This document shows positions 1 to 7,869 of a stretch of DNA of 64,000 nucleotides, piece after piece. The notes below the pieces were generated by a model. It was not told the origin of the DNA. It saw only the letters and a list, made by a program, of their open reading frames with translations, and ran no database searches. The DNA is from JAWXUE01 sp044432925 (GTDB taxonomy: Bacteria; Bacillota_I; Bacilli_A; Acholeplasmatales; Anaeroplasmataceae). The DNA is taken from contig JAWXUE010000003.1 in assembly GCA_044432925.1 (NCBI GenBank), positions 9,900 to 73,899 on the forward strand. Direction: 5' to 3'. A program made the position numbers and the translations under genes. How positions within the stretch are numbered: the first letter of the stretch is position 1; each line of letters opens with the position of its first letter.

Positions 1-19
1 CTTTTACATTTTTTGCCAT
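1..19 (-). CDS. Start of an unidentified gene cut by the window edge
   Basis: An ATG on the minus strand at 19-17 follows a strong AGGAGGA ribosome binding site (about 27-33) with good spacing and opens a frame reading MAKNVK before the window ends. Only six residues are visible, so no function can be given. It diverges from clpP and the two share the intergenic region 35-187. Confidence 0.55.
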
Positions 20-157
20 TTTTAAATCCTCCTAGTTTTTTTTGATTTTTACAATTTTCATTTTATCATTTTTTGCGATAATGTACAAGTATTTTAATAA
101 CTTTTTTGAAAAATTTTTAATCGACTTTAATAAACATTTTATTCAATAAGTAAATTT

Positions 158-163
158 TATAAT
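158..163 (+). promoter_or_regulatory. Probable -10 box of clpP
   Basis: TATAAT lies 24 bases before the clpP start codon. No good -35 hexamer stands at 16-18 bp spacing, so this is only a tentative promoter. Confidence 0.4.
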
Positions 164-187
164 ATATATAATAAAAGGAGAGATAAA

Positions 188-772
188 ATGGAATTAATTC
201 CTTATGTAATTGAAAAAACAAATAATGGTGAAAGATCATACGATATTTTTTCTAGATTGTTACAAGATAGAATTATTATGTTAACAGGAGAGGTAACAAC
301 TGAAAAAGCAAATTTAATTGTATCAGAACTATTATATTTAGACTCTATTAGTAATGAAAATATTTACTTATATATTAATAGTCCAGGTGGATTAGTGACA
401 GCAGGGATGGCAATTTATGACACAATGAATTTCATTACTTCAAATGTTATTACTATATGTTTAGGCTTAGCTGCTTCTATGGGTGCTTTTCTATTATCAA
501 GTGGTTATAAAAGATATGCTTTATTAAATGCTGAGGTTATGATTCATCAACCATTAGGTGGTGCATCTGGTCAAGCAACAGATGTTTTAATTCATGCCAA
601 ATGGTTATCATATACTAAAGATAAATTAAATAAAGTTCTTGCTAAAAATACTAATAAACCTATTGAAGTAATTGCTAGAGACACAGAACGAGATAATTTT
701 ATGTCATCAAAGGAAGCTTTAGACTACGGTTTAATAGATGAAATTATTACTACTAAAGACTCAATAAAATAA
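188..772 (+). CDS. clpP: ATP-dependent Clp protease proteolytic subunit ClpP
   Basis: Cytoplasmic serine peptidase that forms the barrel of Clp proteases with an AAA+ unfoldase such as ClpX or ClpC. The 194 aa match the usual length. The catalytic triad is visible: Ser97 in AASMGAFLL, His120 in MIHQPLGG and Asp169 in TERDNFMS. The glycine-rich oxyanion segment NSPGG is at 64-68. The start has an AAAGGAG ribosome binding site eight bases upstream, and TATAAT lies at 158-163. It is monocistronic, with a terminator directly after it. I looked for CtsR or CIRCE operators upstream and saw none, so stress control is not evident here. Confidence 0.97.
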   Translation: MELIPYVIEKTNNGERSYDIFSRLLQDRIIMLTGEVTTEKANLIVSELLYLDSISNENIYLYINSPGGLVTAGMAIYDTMNFITSNVITICLGLAASMGAFLLSSGYKRYALLNAEVMIHQPLGGASGQATDVLIHAKWLSYTKDKLNKVLAKNTNKPIEVIARDTERDNFMSSKEALDYGLIDEIITTKDSIK

Positions 773-776
773 TATA

Positions 777-805
777 AGCCCCATCAAAATTGATGGAGCT
801 TTTTC
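777..805. terminator. Terminator between clpP and the convergent amino acid ABC operon
   Basis: The GC-containing stem AGCCCCATCAA/TTGATGGAGCT (777-800) is followed by TTTTT on the plus strand. The reverse strand reads into a T-rich stretch, so it may also stop the convergent operon that ends at 809. Confidence 0.8.
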
Positions 806-808
806 TTA

Positions 809-1678
809 TTATAATACAGCATCTAAGAATTTAATTAATTTTTCATCTTTAGGATTATCAAATACTTCAGTTGGAGTACCTTGTTCTTTAATAATACCAT
901 CAGCCATAAATACTACTTTATCTGATACTTCTTTAGCAAATCCCATTTCATGTGTAACTATAATTAAAGTTATCCCACTATGAGCTAATTCTTTAATAAC
1001 ATTTAATACTTCTTTTACCATTTCAGGGTCTAGTGCACTTGTTGGTTCATCAAACAGTAAAACCTCTGGATTCATTGCTAAACCTCTAATAATACTTAGT
1101 CTTTGTTGTTGTCCACCAGACAAACCTTTTACTTTAGAATCTTTTTTATCAAATAAATCTACTTTTTTTAATAATTTAAATGCTTTTTCATTTGCTTCTT
1201 CTTGTGTCATTAAACCTAAAGTTACAGGAGCTATAGTAATATTTTCTAAAACAGATAAATTTTTAAATATATTAAAACTTTGGAAAACCATACCAACTTT
1301 TTGTCTATAGATATTTATTTCTTTTTCTAACTCTTTTACTTTTTTACTGGTAATAACATCTTGTTTCTTAACTTCAGCTTTTAATTTTTTTGTTACATTT
1401 TTAACTTCTGACTTATCTGATAAAGTAGTAATATCTTTTGATAATTTAGAAATTAACTCATGATCAGTATCAATATTAAATATTTCTTCATTATTAAATG
1501 AAATACAACCATTTTGTGGTATCTCTAATAAATTAACACATCTTAATAAAGTGGATTTACCACTTCCAGACGCTCCAATAATAGAAATTACTTCACCTTG
1601 TTTAATTTCTAAATCAATACCTTTTAAAACTTGAAGAGTCCCAAAATTTTTATATAATTCTTTTATTACAATTGACAT
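809..1678 (-). CDS. Polar amino acid ABC transporter, ATP-binding protein (GlnQ/ArtP type) with an insertion
   Basis: ATPase of the importer encoded just upstream. Walker A is GASGSGKS (35-42), the Q-loop is VGMVFQSF near 130, the signature is LSGGQQQR and Walker B is LLFDEPTSALD. At 289 aa it is about 45-50 residues longer than its class; the lysine-type ATPase at 16020 is 242 aa. The excess is a lysine- and glutamate-rich segment at about residues 69-122, between Walker A and the Q-loop, which looks helical or coiled. It is the last gene of the arginine T-box operon, two bases after the permease. Arginine is the likely substrate because of the T-box, but that is inference. Confidence 0.92.
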   Translation of the reverse strand: MSIVIKELYKNFGTLQVLKGIDLEIKQGEVISIIGASGSGKSTLLRCVNLLEIPQNGCISFNNEEIFNIDTDHELISKLSKDITTLSDKSEVKNVTKKLKAEVKKQDVITSKKVKELEKEINIYRQKVGMVFQSFNIFKNLSVLENITIAPVTLGLMTQEEANEKAFKLLKKVDLFDKKDSKVKGLSGGQQQRLSIIRGLAMNPEVLLFDEPTSALDPEMVKEVLNVIKELAHSGITLIIVTHEMGFAKEVSDKVVFMADGIIKEQGTPTEVFDNPKDEKLIKFLDAVL

Positions 1679-1680
1679 AA

Positions 1681-2325
1681 TTAGGCCTCCATTCTTTTCT
1701 CAGCAAAAGAAATTAATTTCGTTACAGAGAAAGTTAATCCAAAATAAATAACAGCAATAACAATATATGGCTCTAAAGATAAATAAGTTAGAGAAGTTAT
1801 ATTATTTTTTATTGTCATTAAATCTCCTATGAAAAATACTGAAGCTAGTGAAGTTTCTTTAATTAACATAACAAACTCATTTCCTAAAGCAGGAGAAATC
1901 TTCTTAATCGCTTGAGGGAATATTATTTTTTTCATTGTTTGAAATTTAGATAACCCTAAACTTCTTGCTGCTTCGTATTGACCTTTATCAATACCTTCAA
2001 TACCAGCTCTAATTATTTCACTAACATAAGCCCCACTATTAATAATTAACGCAACTACTACACTTAAATAAGGTGGCCAAGATTTTGGTGCTGTTAAATA
2101 TATAAGCCATAATAATAAAAGTAAAGGAATACCTCTAATAAGTTCTACATATGCACCAAAAATAAATTTCAAAGGTTTAACATCACTTTTTCTAAATAAT
2201 AATACTATCAAACCTAATATTGTTCCAAATAATACAGTTAATACACTTAATGATATTGTAACCCACGTACCTTCTAAAAATAAAAGCCAGTATCTTGATA
2301 CAATTTTTATAATATTTTCTAACAT
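1681..2325 (-). CDS. Polar amino acid ABC transporter permease (HisM/GlnP type)
   Basis: Membrane permease of 214 aa with about five hydrophobic segments and the conserved EAA loop (YEAARSLGLSKFQTMKKIIFP, about 118-138) that contacts the ATPase. No substrate-binding domain is fused; a separate lipoprotein is encoded ten bases upstream. It is the third gene of the operon M20 amidohydrolase, binding protein, permease, ATPase. The pump probably works as a homodimer of this single permease, as in many Gram-positive glutamine or arginine systems. The T-box in the leader points to arginine. Confidence 0.92.
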   Translation of the reverse strand: MLENIIKIVSRYWLLFLEGTWVTISLSVLTVLFGTILGLIVLLFRKSDVKPLKFIFGAYVELIRGIPLLLLLWLIYLTAPKSWPPYLSVVVALIINSGAYVSEIIRAGIEGIDKGQYEAARSLGLSKFQTMKKIIFPQAIKKISPALGNEFVMLIKETSLASVFFIGDLMTIKNNITSLTYLSLEPYIVIAVIYFGLTFSVTKLISFAEKRMEA

Positions 2326-2335
2326 ATATTAATCC

Positions 2336-3202
2336 TTAGAATGAGATGAAATCAGCATATTCTTGATATTCTACTAACCATTGCCCATAAGTATTATTAT
2401 CAAACGCAATAATCGCTTTATTAATATATTCTACTAAAGGACTATCTTTTATTAATAATCCCATTGTACCATATTCTAATACACTAAATTCAAAAATATC
2501 ACTACTAACAATAACTAAATCTTCATTTGCAGCAACGATTGCTAAAGCTGAAGTATATGATGATGCTAAGAATTGCACATTCCCATTTTTTAATAAAGTA
2601 ACTCCATCAGCAATTGCAGCAATTGTTTGAATATTAACACTATCTAATTGTGACTCAACTAATTCATATTGTAAAGATGCATTTTGAGCAGCAACCTTTA
2701 CATTAGAACTATTAATATCTTCAAGAGATGTATAACTATTAACATCACTTTTTTGCATAACTAAAACTTGACCACCATCACCTGAATTATAATATGTTTC
2801 AGTGAATGTATAAAACTCTTCTCTTGATGCTTTATAAGTTAGACCTGAAAATATAACATCAATTGATTTATTATCTAAAGAAGCTGTTAAACCATCAAAT
2901 GCTACTTCTTTAAACTCTAATTCTAATCCTAATGATTGCGCAACATACATTGCAATAGCAGATTCACTTCCTTGAAATTTACTTAATCCTGTTAATTCAG
3001 CATCTAAAAAACTATATGGTGCATAATCTGGTGATGTACCTACTATTAATTTTCCTTCTTCTACTAAAATCCCTTTTGGAACTGTTACATTTTGAGAATA
3101 ATCAAATGATGTAAAATCAATTAATCCTTCTCTATTTACTTCACAACCTGTTAAACCAATAATACTTCCTACTAATAAACCTAAACATAATATTTTTTTC
3201 AT
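2336..3202 (-). CDS. Amino acid ABC transporter substrate-binding lipoprotein
   Basis: Extracytoplasmic binding protein of the SBP_bac_3 family. The signal peptide ends in the lipobox LTGC, so the mature protein should be lipid-anchored at Cys19. The family's opening motif is seen in KLIVGTSPDYAPYSFLD, and the second-lobe signature in DVIFSGLTYKASREEFYTFTE. The start has an AGGAG site and lies one base after the stop codon of the upstream amidohydrolase gene, so translation of the two may be coupled. Substrate is inferred as arginine or a related basic amino acid from the arginine-type T-box. Confidence 0.92.
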   Translation of the reverse strand: MKKILCLGLLVGSIIGLTGCEVNREGLIDFTSFDYSQNVTVPKGILVEEGKLIVGTSPDYAPYSFLDAELTGLSKFQGSESAIAMYVAQSLGLELEFKEVAFDGLTASLDNKSIDVIFSGLTYKASREEFYTFTETYYNSGDGGQVLVMQKSDVNSYTSLEDINSSNVKVAAQNASLQYELVESQLDSVNIQTIAAIADGVTLLKNGNVQFLASSYTSALAIVAANEDLVIVSSDIFEFSVLEYGTMGLLIKDSPLVEYINKAIIAFDNNTYGQWLVEYQEYADFISF

Positions 3203-3203
3203 T

Positions 3204-4346
3204 TTAAAACTCTCCTTTTATTTTCTCTAATAATTTTTTATCTATAATACATTCTAATCCTAAATATGCTAAACATATAGCACCATTAATTAATGCATCT
3301 TTACCTATATCACTTACTGTACAAGAAGCAAATTCAACACTATGTCCTAAAACATCATTATCACAAATTTTTATATTTCCTTGTACTGTTGGGCAACGAT
3401 AAGAAGTAGCTCCTACATCTGTACTTCCAGCAGGTATTTCATTAACACCTTCTGTAACTAACCCTTGTTCTTCCATAATTAATTTTAATTTATCTGCTAA
3501 AGCATAATTTATTTTTGTATCTTCATAAACACACTCATAAATTGAATCTACAACTGTACAACCACTTGCTTGTGCACATGACTTTGCAATGTTTTTGGCT
3601 TTTTCTACTAACTCTTTGGCATAAGCAATAGTAGGTGCTCTAAAATAGTAATCTGCTTTAGCATATGGAGGTATAACATTTGCTGCTGTACCACCATTAG
3701 TAATTACTCCATGTATAAATGTACCTGGTTTTGCAAATTGTCTTAACATATTAATTGTTTGATATGTTGAGACACAAGCATCTAATGCACTTGCCCCTTC
3801 ATATGGTCTACAACCATGAGCACTTTTACCATGAAACTCAAATCTAATTGGTACTATTGCAGAAGACCGTGACCCAACTCCATTTTTACTAGATGGATGA
3901 AACATCATACAAACATCCATATCATCAAATACATTTTTTTCAGCCATTAATACTTTTCCACCAAAATTCTCTTCTGCTGGGGTACCAAAAACATGAATAC
4001 TTCCACCAACTTCATCAATAACTTCTTTTAATGCTATTGCTGATAGTATAGATGTAACTCCTATTAAATTGTGACCACAACCATGACCAATATCAGGTAG
4101 AGCATCATATTCACAAAGGTAACCTATTTTAGGACCTTCTTTTTTACTTTTGTACTCGCCTAAAAAATCTGTTTCTAAAACATATGGATGTTTAGTATCA
4201 AATCCATACTTAACTAATAAATCGGCTAATAGTTTTGAACCATACACTTCTTCATTTCCTATTTCCGGATGATCATATAAATCTTTTACACATACATGAA
4301 ACTCTTTTGATAATTCATTTACTCTCTTTTTAATAATATCTTTCAT
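3204..4346 (-). CDS. M20-family metal-dependent amidohydrolase / amidase
   Basis: Zinc hydrolase of the M20D type (aminoacylase, indole-acetyl-amino-acid hydrolase and AbgB-like enzymes), 380 aa. Metal-binding and catalytic motifs are GHGCGHN (87-93), GTPAEE near 126, a HPSS segment near 150 and a C-terminal GSTDVG. The family removes acyl or aryl groups from amino acids, or splits small peptides. As first gene of an operon with an amino acid importer under an arginine T-box, a role in releasing arginine from an N-acyl or peptide precursor is plausible; this is inference. The start ATG follows AGGGGGGAATTAGTT, directly behind the second T-box terminator. Confidence 0.9.
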   Translation of the reverse strand: MKDIIKKRVNELSKEFHVCVKDLYDHPEIGNEEVYGSKLLADLLVKYGFDTKHPYVLETDFLGEYKSKKEGPKIGYLCEYDALPDIGHGCGHNLIGVTSILSAIALKEVIDEVGGSIHVFGTPAEENFGGKVLMAEKNVFDDMDVCMMFHPSSKNGVGSRSSAIVPIRFEFHGKSAHGCRPYEGASALDACVSTYQTINMLRQFAKPGTFIHGVITNGGTAANVIPPYAKADYYFRAPTIAYAKELVEKAKNIAKSCAQASGCTVVDSIYECVYEDTKINYALADKLKLIMEEQGLVTEGVNEIPAGSTDVGATSYRCPTVQGNIKICDNDVLGHSVEFASCTVSDIGKDALINGAICLAYLGLECIIDKKLLEKIKGEF

Positions 4347-4365
4347 AACTAATTCCCCCCTTAAA

Positions 4366-4435
4366 AAAAATGCCTCTTGTATTTAAACAAGAGACGAAAA
4401 ATTTCCGTGGTACCACTCTAATTGTTAGTATCTAA
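4366..4435 (-). promoter_or_regulatory. Second, stand-alone T-box antiterminator/terminator module
   Basis: Downstream of the full T-box the leader repeats its decision part. It has an AGAGTGGTACCACG antiterminator core (4406-4419) followed by a stem CTCTTGTTTAAATACAAGAG with an eight-T run just before the gene's ribosome binding site. No second Stem I or specifier loop lies between the modules; only about 35 bases separate them. It closely resembles the first module and looks like an internal tandem duplication. Confidence 0.8.
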
Positions 4436-4454
4436 ATATAGTAATATCGTTATA

Positions 4455-4668
4455 AAAAAAATCCCTTGCATTAAATGCAAGAGACGAATATTATCGCGGT
4501 ACCACTCTTATTGTTAGATTATACTAACCACTTTATCTTTAACGCAGAGATACGGTTATCTTTTAATAACTTCTCAAAAGGTACGTTTCAATTATCCTTG
4601 TATTTACTAGACTCACACCAACTCTAGTTCGCTGAAAAATAGTTATAATTTACTTTCCTTTATCTTCG
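4455..4668 (-). promoter_or_regulatory. T-box leader, probable arginine specificity (specifier CGU)
   Basis: The transcript shows Stem I with the distal AGCGAAC and GGTG motifs, the S-turn AGTA, the T-box core AGAGTGGTACCGCG (about 4493-4506) and a terminator CTCTTGCATTTAATGCAAGGG followed by a T run. Aligned base for base with the tyrosine T-box at 23369-23569 (TGAAA-UAC-A there), the specifier here is TGAAA-CGU-A, with CGU at 4585-4583, an arginine codon. Uncharged tRNA-Arg should therefore switch on the M20/ABC transporter operon. Confidence 0.85.
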
Positions 4669-4679
4669 AATATAAATAT

Positions 4680-4708
4680 ATTATAAAACCAATACTTTGA
4701 TATGTCAA
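4680..4708 (-). promoter_or_regulatory. Sigma-70-type promoter of the arginine T-box operon
   Basis: TTGACA (4708-4703) and TATAAT (4685-4680) are separated by exactly 17 bases on the minus strand, a consensus vegetative promoter. Transcription would start just before Stem I of the T-box. Confidence 0.85.
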
Positions 4709-4776
4709 CTATTTTTTGAAATATTTTTCAAAATATTACAATATCTAAATAACCTTTTATTAACAACGTTTTTTTA

Positions 4777-5550
4777 TTATAAAAAAGATTTATTTACTCT
4801 GTTTACAAAATTAATTTCTGAATTATATGCTAGTCTTACTTTTCTATTACTTAATTTTACTTCTAGACTTTTAAACGAGTCAACTCTATGAGATTTATTG
4901 TCATAAGTAAATAATCCAAACTCTGAGTTACCTTTGATTAAAATTTTTCTATCTACACTTAGTAATAATGAACTTTGTAAAGTTTTATAAGAATTAGAGT
5001 TTATCCCAGCAATCTCAGTGACTTGTATACACGGTATATTATGATCTATTACTGCTCCACCTAATGATTTATTATATCCTGTTGAACCTAGAGGCGTAGA
5101 AATACACAATCCTCCACCTCTAAATGTTTCAAGTATCTTCTCATCAACTACTACATCAAGTGTTATCATATTAGGTGCTGATGTTATTGTTACTTCATTT
5201 AAAGCAATTCCTGTTTTAATACCATCATTAGATTCAAACTTGTATTCTAATAAAGAATGTTCTTCTACTTGTATTTTATCGCTATTATTTAATAAATCAA
5301 TTATATCATTTACATCATCTTTTTTATAATTAGTTAAAAATCCAAGATGACCAGTATGAATACCAAATATAATAACATTATCTAATATATCGCTATATTG
5401 ATGAATAGCTCTTAAAATAGTGCCATCTCCACCAATTACTATAATAATATCAGGATTATTTTCATCTTCTTTTAATTGTAATTTCTTACTTATAACTTTT
5501 TGCAAATCTTTACTATCCGCACAATCTTTAGATATTATTGTATATGTCAT
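4777..5550 (-). CDS. nadK: NAD kinase
   Basis: Makes NADP from NAD and ATP in the cytoplasm. The GGDGT motif is at residues 40-44, followed by HTGHLGF, NEVTI and the GSTGYNKSLGGAV segment that forms the NAD and metal site. Length 257 aa is normal for the Gram-positive enzyme. I chose the ATG at 5550, since the GTG nine bases upstream lies inside the AGAGGTG ribosome binding site. It diverges from the CYTH gene; the same genes are neighbours in Bacillus (yjbK, ppnK), which supports the call. Confidence 0.95.
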   Translation of the reverse strand: MTYTIISKDCADSKDLQKVISKKLQLKEDENNPDIIIVIGGDGTILRAIHQYSDILDNVIIFGIHTGHLGFLTNYKKDDVNDIIDLLNNSDKIQVEEHSLLEYKFESNDGIKTGIALNEVTITSAPNMITLDVVVDEKILETFRGGGLCISTPLGSTGYNKSLGGAVIDHNIPCIQVTEIAGINSNSYKTLQSSLLLSVDRKILIKGNSEFGLFTYDNKSHRVDSFKSLEVKLSNRKVRLAYNSEINFVNRVNKSFL

Positions 5551-5638
5551 AAAGATCACCTCTTTCTCTTATTAATATTTTATCATAACTATATATATTT
5601 TAGAAGAATTATTGTATAATATATATGGGTGATATTTT

Positions 5639-6190
5639 ATGAGGCAAAATTTAGAAATTGAATTTAAATCGGCAATTACAAAAGAAAAGTATGAAGAATT
5701 ATTAAAACATTTCAATTTAGAGAATAATGTTTTTAAACAAACTAATCATTACTTTGATACTGAAGACTTAAATTTATCTACAAATAAAATAGTGTTAAGA
5801 ATAAGACAAAAAGGAGATAAGTTTAAATTAACTTCTAAGTCACATTCTGAAGATGGTGCACTTGAGACTCATCTAATAATAAGTGAGGCTGAGGCTTCAA
5901 AAATGTTTATGGATGGTTTTGATGCAAAGTTAATTAATATCCCGCACTTTGTTCATAAAGTTTGTGAACTATCAACTCATAGAATAAGTACAGTATATAA
6001 AAATGGAGTAATCTTCTTTGATAAATCTATTTATTATGGAAAAACAGATTATGAAATTGAATTTGAAGCAGACTCATTAGAACAGGGTTTAAAAGATTTC
6101 GAGTCATTCTTAAAAGAATATAATATAAATTTAGTTCCTTCTCTTAGTAAAAGTAAAAGAGCATACGAACAATTATTAAAACAAAAGTAA
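5639..6190 (+). CDS. CYTH-domain protein (triphosphate tunnel metalloenzyme, YjbK-like)
   Basis: The N-terminus EIEFKS gives the ExExK signature of CYTH proteins. Further acidic and basic residues (RIRQKGDKFKLTSK, DYEIEFEAD) fit the triphosphate tunnel. Members act on inorganic or organic triphosphates or bind such ligands; the exact substrate cannot be read from sequence. At 183 aa it matches Bacillus YjbK, whose gene also lies near NAD kinase. It starts a short plus-strand run with spx, with 11 bases between them. Confidence 0.85.
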   Translation: MRQNLEIEFKSAITKEKYEELLKHFNLENNVFKQTNHYFDTEDLNLSTNKIVLRIRQKGDKFKLTSKSHSEDGALETHLIISEAEASKMFMDGFDAKLINIPHFVHKVCELSTHRISTVYKNGVIFFDKSIYYGKTDYEIEFEADSLEQGLKDFESFLKEYNINLVPSLSKSKRAYEQLLKQK

Positions 6191-6201
6191 GGAGTTTACA
6201 T

Positions 6202-6639
6202 ATGATAAAAATTTACACTACTCCAAGTTGTGCTAGTTGTAGAAAGGCCAAAAAGTGGTTTGAAGAACATAATATAACTTATCAAGAAAAAAATATTTTT
6301 ACACATCCTATTACAAAATCAGATATTAAAGCTATTTTAGAAAACTCTGAGAATGGATATGATGATATTATTTCTTTAAGATCAAAAGTCATTAAAGATA
6401 ATAATCTAGATATTCAAGATATGAAAACAAGTGAACTTGAAACATTAATATTAGAAAATCCAAGTATACTAAAAAGACCTATTATAATAGATAATAGAAA
6501 ATTTCAAGTAGGATATAATGATGAGGAGATAAGAGTATTTATCCCTAGGGAATTAAGAAAAATTAGTTTGTGTCATTGCGATGAGTTACCTAAAGATTGT
6601 CCTTATCAAGAAGCATTAAAAAATATGAAAATAGAATAA
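6202..6639 (+). CDS. spx: Spx/ArsC-family redox regulator
   Basis: Spx is a thiol-oxidative-stress regulator that binds the alpha C-terminal domain of RNA polymerase. The redox switch CxxC is present as C10-A-S-C13 near the N-terminus, and the thioredoxin-like ArsC fold is complete, with the RPIIIDNRKFQVGYN segment at 92-106. An AAGGAG site precedes the ATG. The C-terminus carries three further cysteines (C124, C126, C133 in CHCDELPKDC), which classical Bacillus Spx does not have as far as I recall. A terminator follows directly. Members called MgsR or YusI share the fold, so Spx itself is likely but not certain. Confidence 0.82.
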   Translation: MIKIYTTPSCASCRKAKKWFEEHNITYQEKNIFTHPITKSDIKAILENSENGYDDIISLRSKVIKDNNLDIQDMKTSELETLILENPSILKRPIIIDNRKFQVGYNDEEIRVFIPRELRKISLCHCDELPKDCPYQEALKNMKIE

Positions 6640-6641
6640 AA

Positions 6642-6667
6642 ATGAAAGTGTACGCTTTCATTTTTTT
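6642..6667 (+). terminator. Terminator after spx
   Basis: The 20-base near-perfect palindrome ATGAAAGTGTACGCTTTCAT is followed by seven T residues, two bases after the spx stop codon. Confidence 0.85.
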
Positions 6668-6691
6668 ATTATAAAATCTTGTTATTTTCTT

Positions 6692-6720
6692 TTGCATACT
6701 AGTTCTTTTTATGGTATAAT
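6692..6720 (+). promoter_or_regulatory. Promoter of the HD-domain gene
   Basis: TTGCAT and TATAAT are 17 bases apart, and the -10 is extended (TGGTATAAT). Confidence 0.75.
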
Positions 6721-6747
6721 AATCTAAATAAAAAGGAGGGTTTTTAT

Positions 6748-7188
6748 ATGAAATATATGTTTATATCAGAAAATAAATTAAAACATTCATTAGCTGTTGC
6801 GCGTTACATGCAAAAATACGCTGTAGAACATTTCTTAGATGAAAAGTTAGGTCAAGAGTTATTTGTTTTAGGTTATTTACATGACATCGGTGAAGAGTTT
6901 ACAGAAACTAAAGAAGAGCATAACGTTGTTGGGGGATTACTTCTTAAAGAACAAAAATATAAGTATTGGAAAGAGGTTTATTATCACGGTAATCCAAAAG
7001 CTGAATATTCTTCACTTGCATTACAAATACTAAATTTAGCTGAATTATGCATCAATTCTGATGGTTCATTTATCGGTATTGATACTAAATTAGCTATGTT
7101 AAGAGAGAAGTTTGGAGAGACTTCTGTTCAATATATTAACAGTTTAGCATTAGCAAATAAAGTTAGAGGAAAACTTCCAAGAAAATAA
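6748..7188 (+). CDS. HD-domain protein, probable metal-dependent phosphohydrolase
   Basis: A 146-aa soluble protein with the HD signature: an upstream histidine in KHSLAVARYM (residues 12-21), then LHDIGEEF near 48, and YHGNP near 77 as a third metal-ligand candidate. HD proteins hydrolyse phosphate esters of nucleotides or signalling nucleotides; the substrate is unknown. An AAGGAGGG site precedes the ATG, and the gene has its own promoter and terminator, so it is monocistronic. Confidence 0.75.
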   Translation: MKYMFISENKLKHSLAVARYMQKYAVEHFLDEKLGQELFVLGYLHDIGEEFTETKEEHNVVGGLLLKEQKYKYWKEVYYHGNPKAEYSSLALQILNLAELCINSDGSFIGIDTKLAMLREKFGETSVQYINSLALANKVRGKLPRK

Positions 7189-7191
7189 TAA

Positions 7192-7225
7192 AAAAGAACT
7201 TTCTAAATAAGAAAGTTCTTTTTTT
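7192..7225. terminator. Bidirectional terminator between the HD gene and the opp operon
   Basis: The stem AAGAACTTTC/GAAAGTTCTT is flanked by an A run on the left and a T run on the right, so it can stop transcription from both sides. The stop codon of the gene ending at 7224 lies in the T run. Confidence 0.85.
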
Positions 7226-7835
7226 AAGCTTTAACAGAAACTACAATATTTTTATTTTTAGTAGATTCATTTTGTTTTAAAATATATACTGTCATAAAAA
7301 TTGTAAAAGCCGTTGCACAAAATAGAAATAATCCTGATAACCCATATCTTAATATACTTAATGATTTAAACGATAAAAATAGATAAACTAAACTACATAA
7401 GTTCAATATATTAAATAATACATATTTTTTTGATAATAAACAAATAAATGTAATAAATAATATTGTTGACATTGCAAGTAAAAGTAAAGAATTAGTTAAA
7501 TTTATTAAACTAGATACTTTTGCATTAAAGACTTCATACTCATCAATATTATCTAAACTAATAATAGAATTACCTTCGCTATCGTAAAATCTAAAGTAAG
7601 AAATTGTATACTCTTGGTATTCTACAATTTCACCAGGTAGTGAAGGTTTATATCCATATTCATATAATACATTTACTTCTTCTAATTTATATATTGTACC
7701 ACCATGATCTTCTAAAAAATTATCAGCTAAGTTAAAAATTGAAAAATAACTAATAAAACTAACTACTAGCACAACAATCATACAAGCTAAACTTACATAT
7801 ACATTATTTATTTTTTTATAATAAGTAAATTCCAT
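7224..7835 (-). CDS. Unknown four-helix membrane protein at the end of the opp operon
   Basis: I do not recognise this 203-aa protein. One hydrophobic helix lies at about residues 10-32, then a polar loop of roughly 70 residues rich in Tyr, Glu and Asp, then three helices close together in the C-terminal half. The plan suggests a small membrane protein with an extracytoplasmic loop. The ATG at 7835 has GGAG at good spacing; the in-frame ATG twelve bases upstream overlaps that site and is less likely. It follows oppF by 34 bases and ends at the operon terminator, so it is probably co-expressed with the peptide transporter. Confidence 0.7.
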   Translation of the reverse strand: MEFTYYKKINNVYVSLACMIVVLVVSFISYFSIFNLADNFLEDHGGTIYKLEEVNVLYEYGYKPSLPGEIVEYQEYTISYFRFYDSEGNSIISLDNIDEYEVFNAKVSSLINLTNSLLLLAMSTILFITFICLLSKKYVLFNILNLCSLVYLFLSFKSLSILRYGLSGLFLFCATAFTIFMTVYILKQNESTKNKNIVVSVKA

Positions 7836-7869
7836 ATTTTTCTCCATTAATGAAAATAAAAACTAAAAA

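Noticed and set aside
35..187. CtsR or CIRCE operator in front of clpP
   Set aside because: I looked for GGTCAAA repeats and the CIRCE inverted repeat and saw neither.
4697..4891. Small plus-strand frame over the nadK end and T-box promoter
   Set aside because: It has no ribosome binding site, is low-complexity Phe/Leu, and overlaps the nadK 3' end antisense. It is a chance frame of AT-rich DNA.
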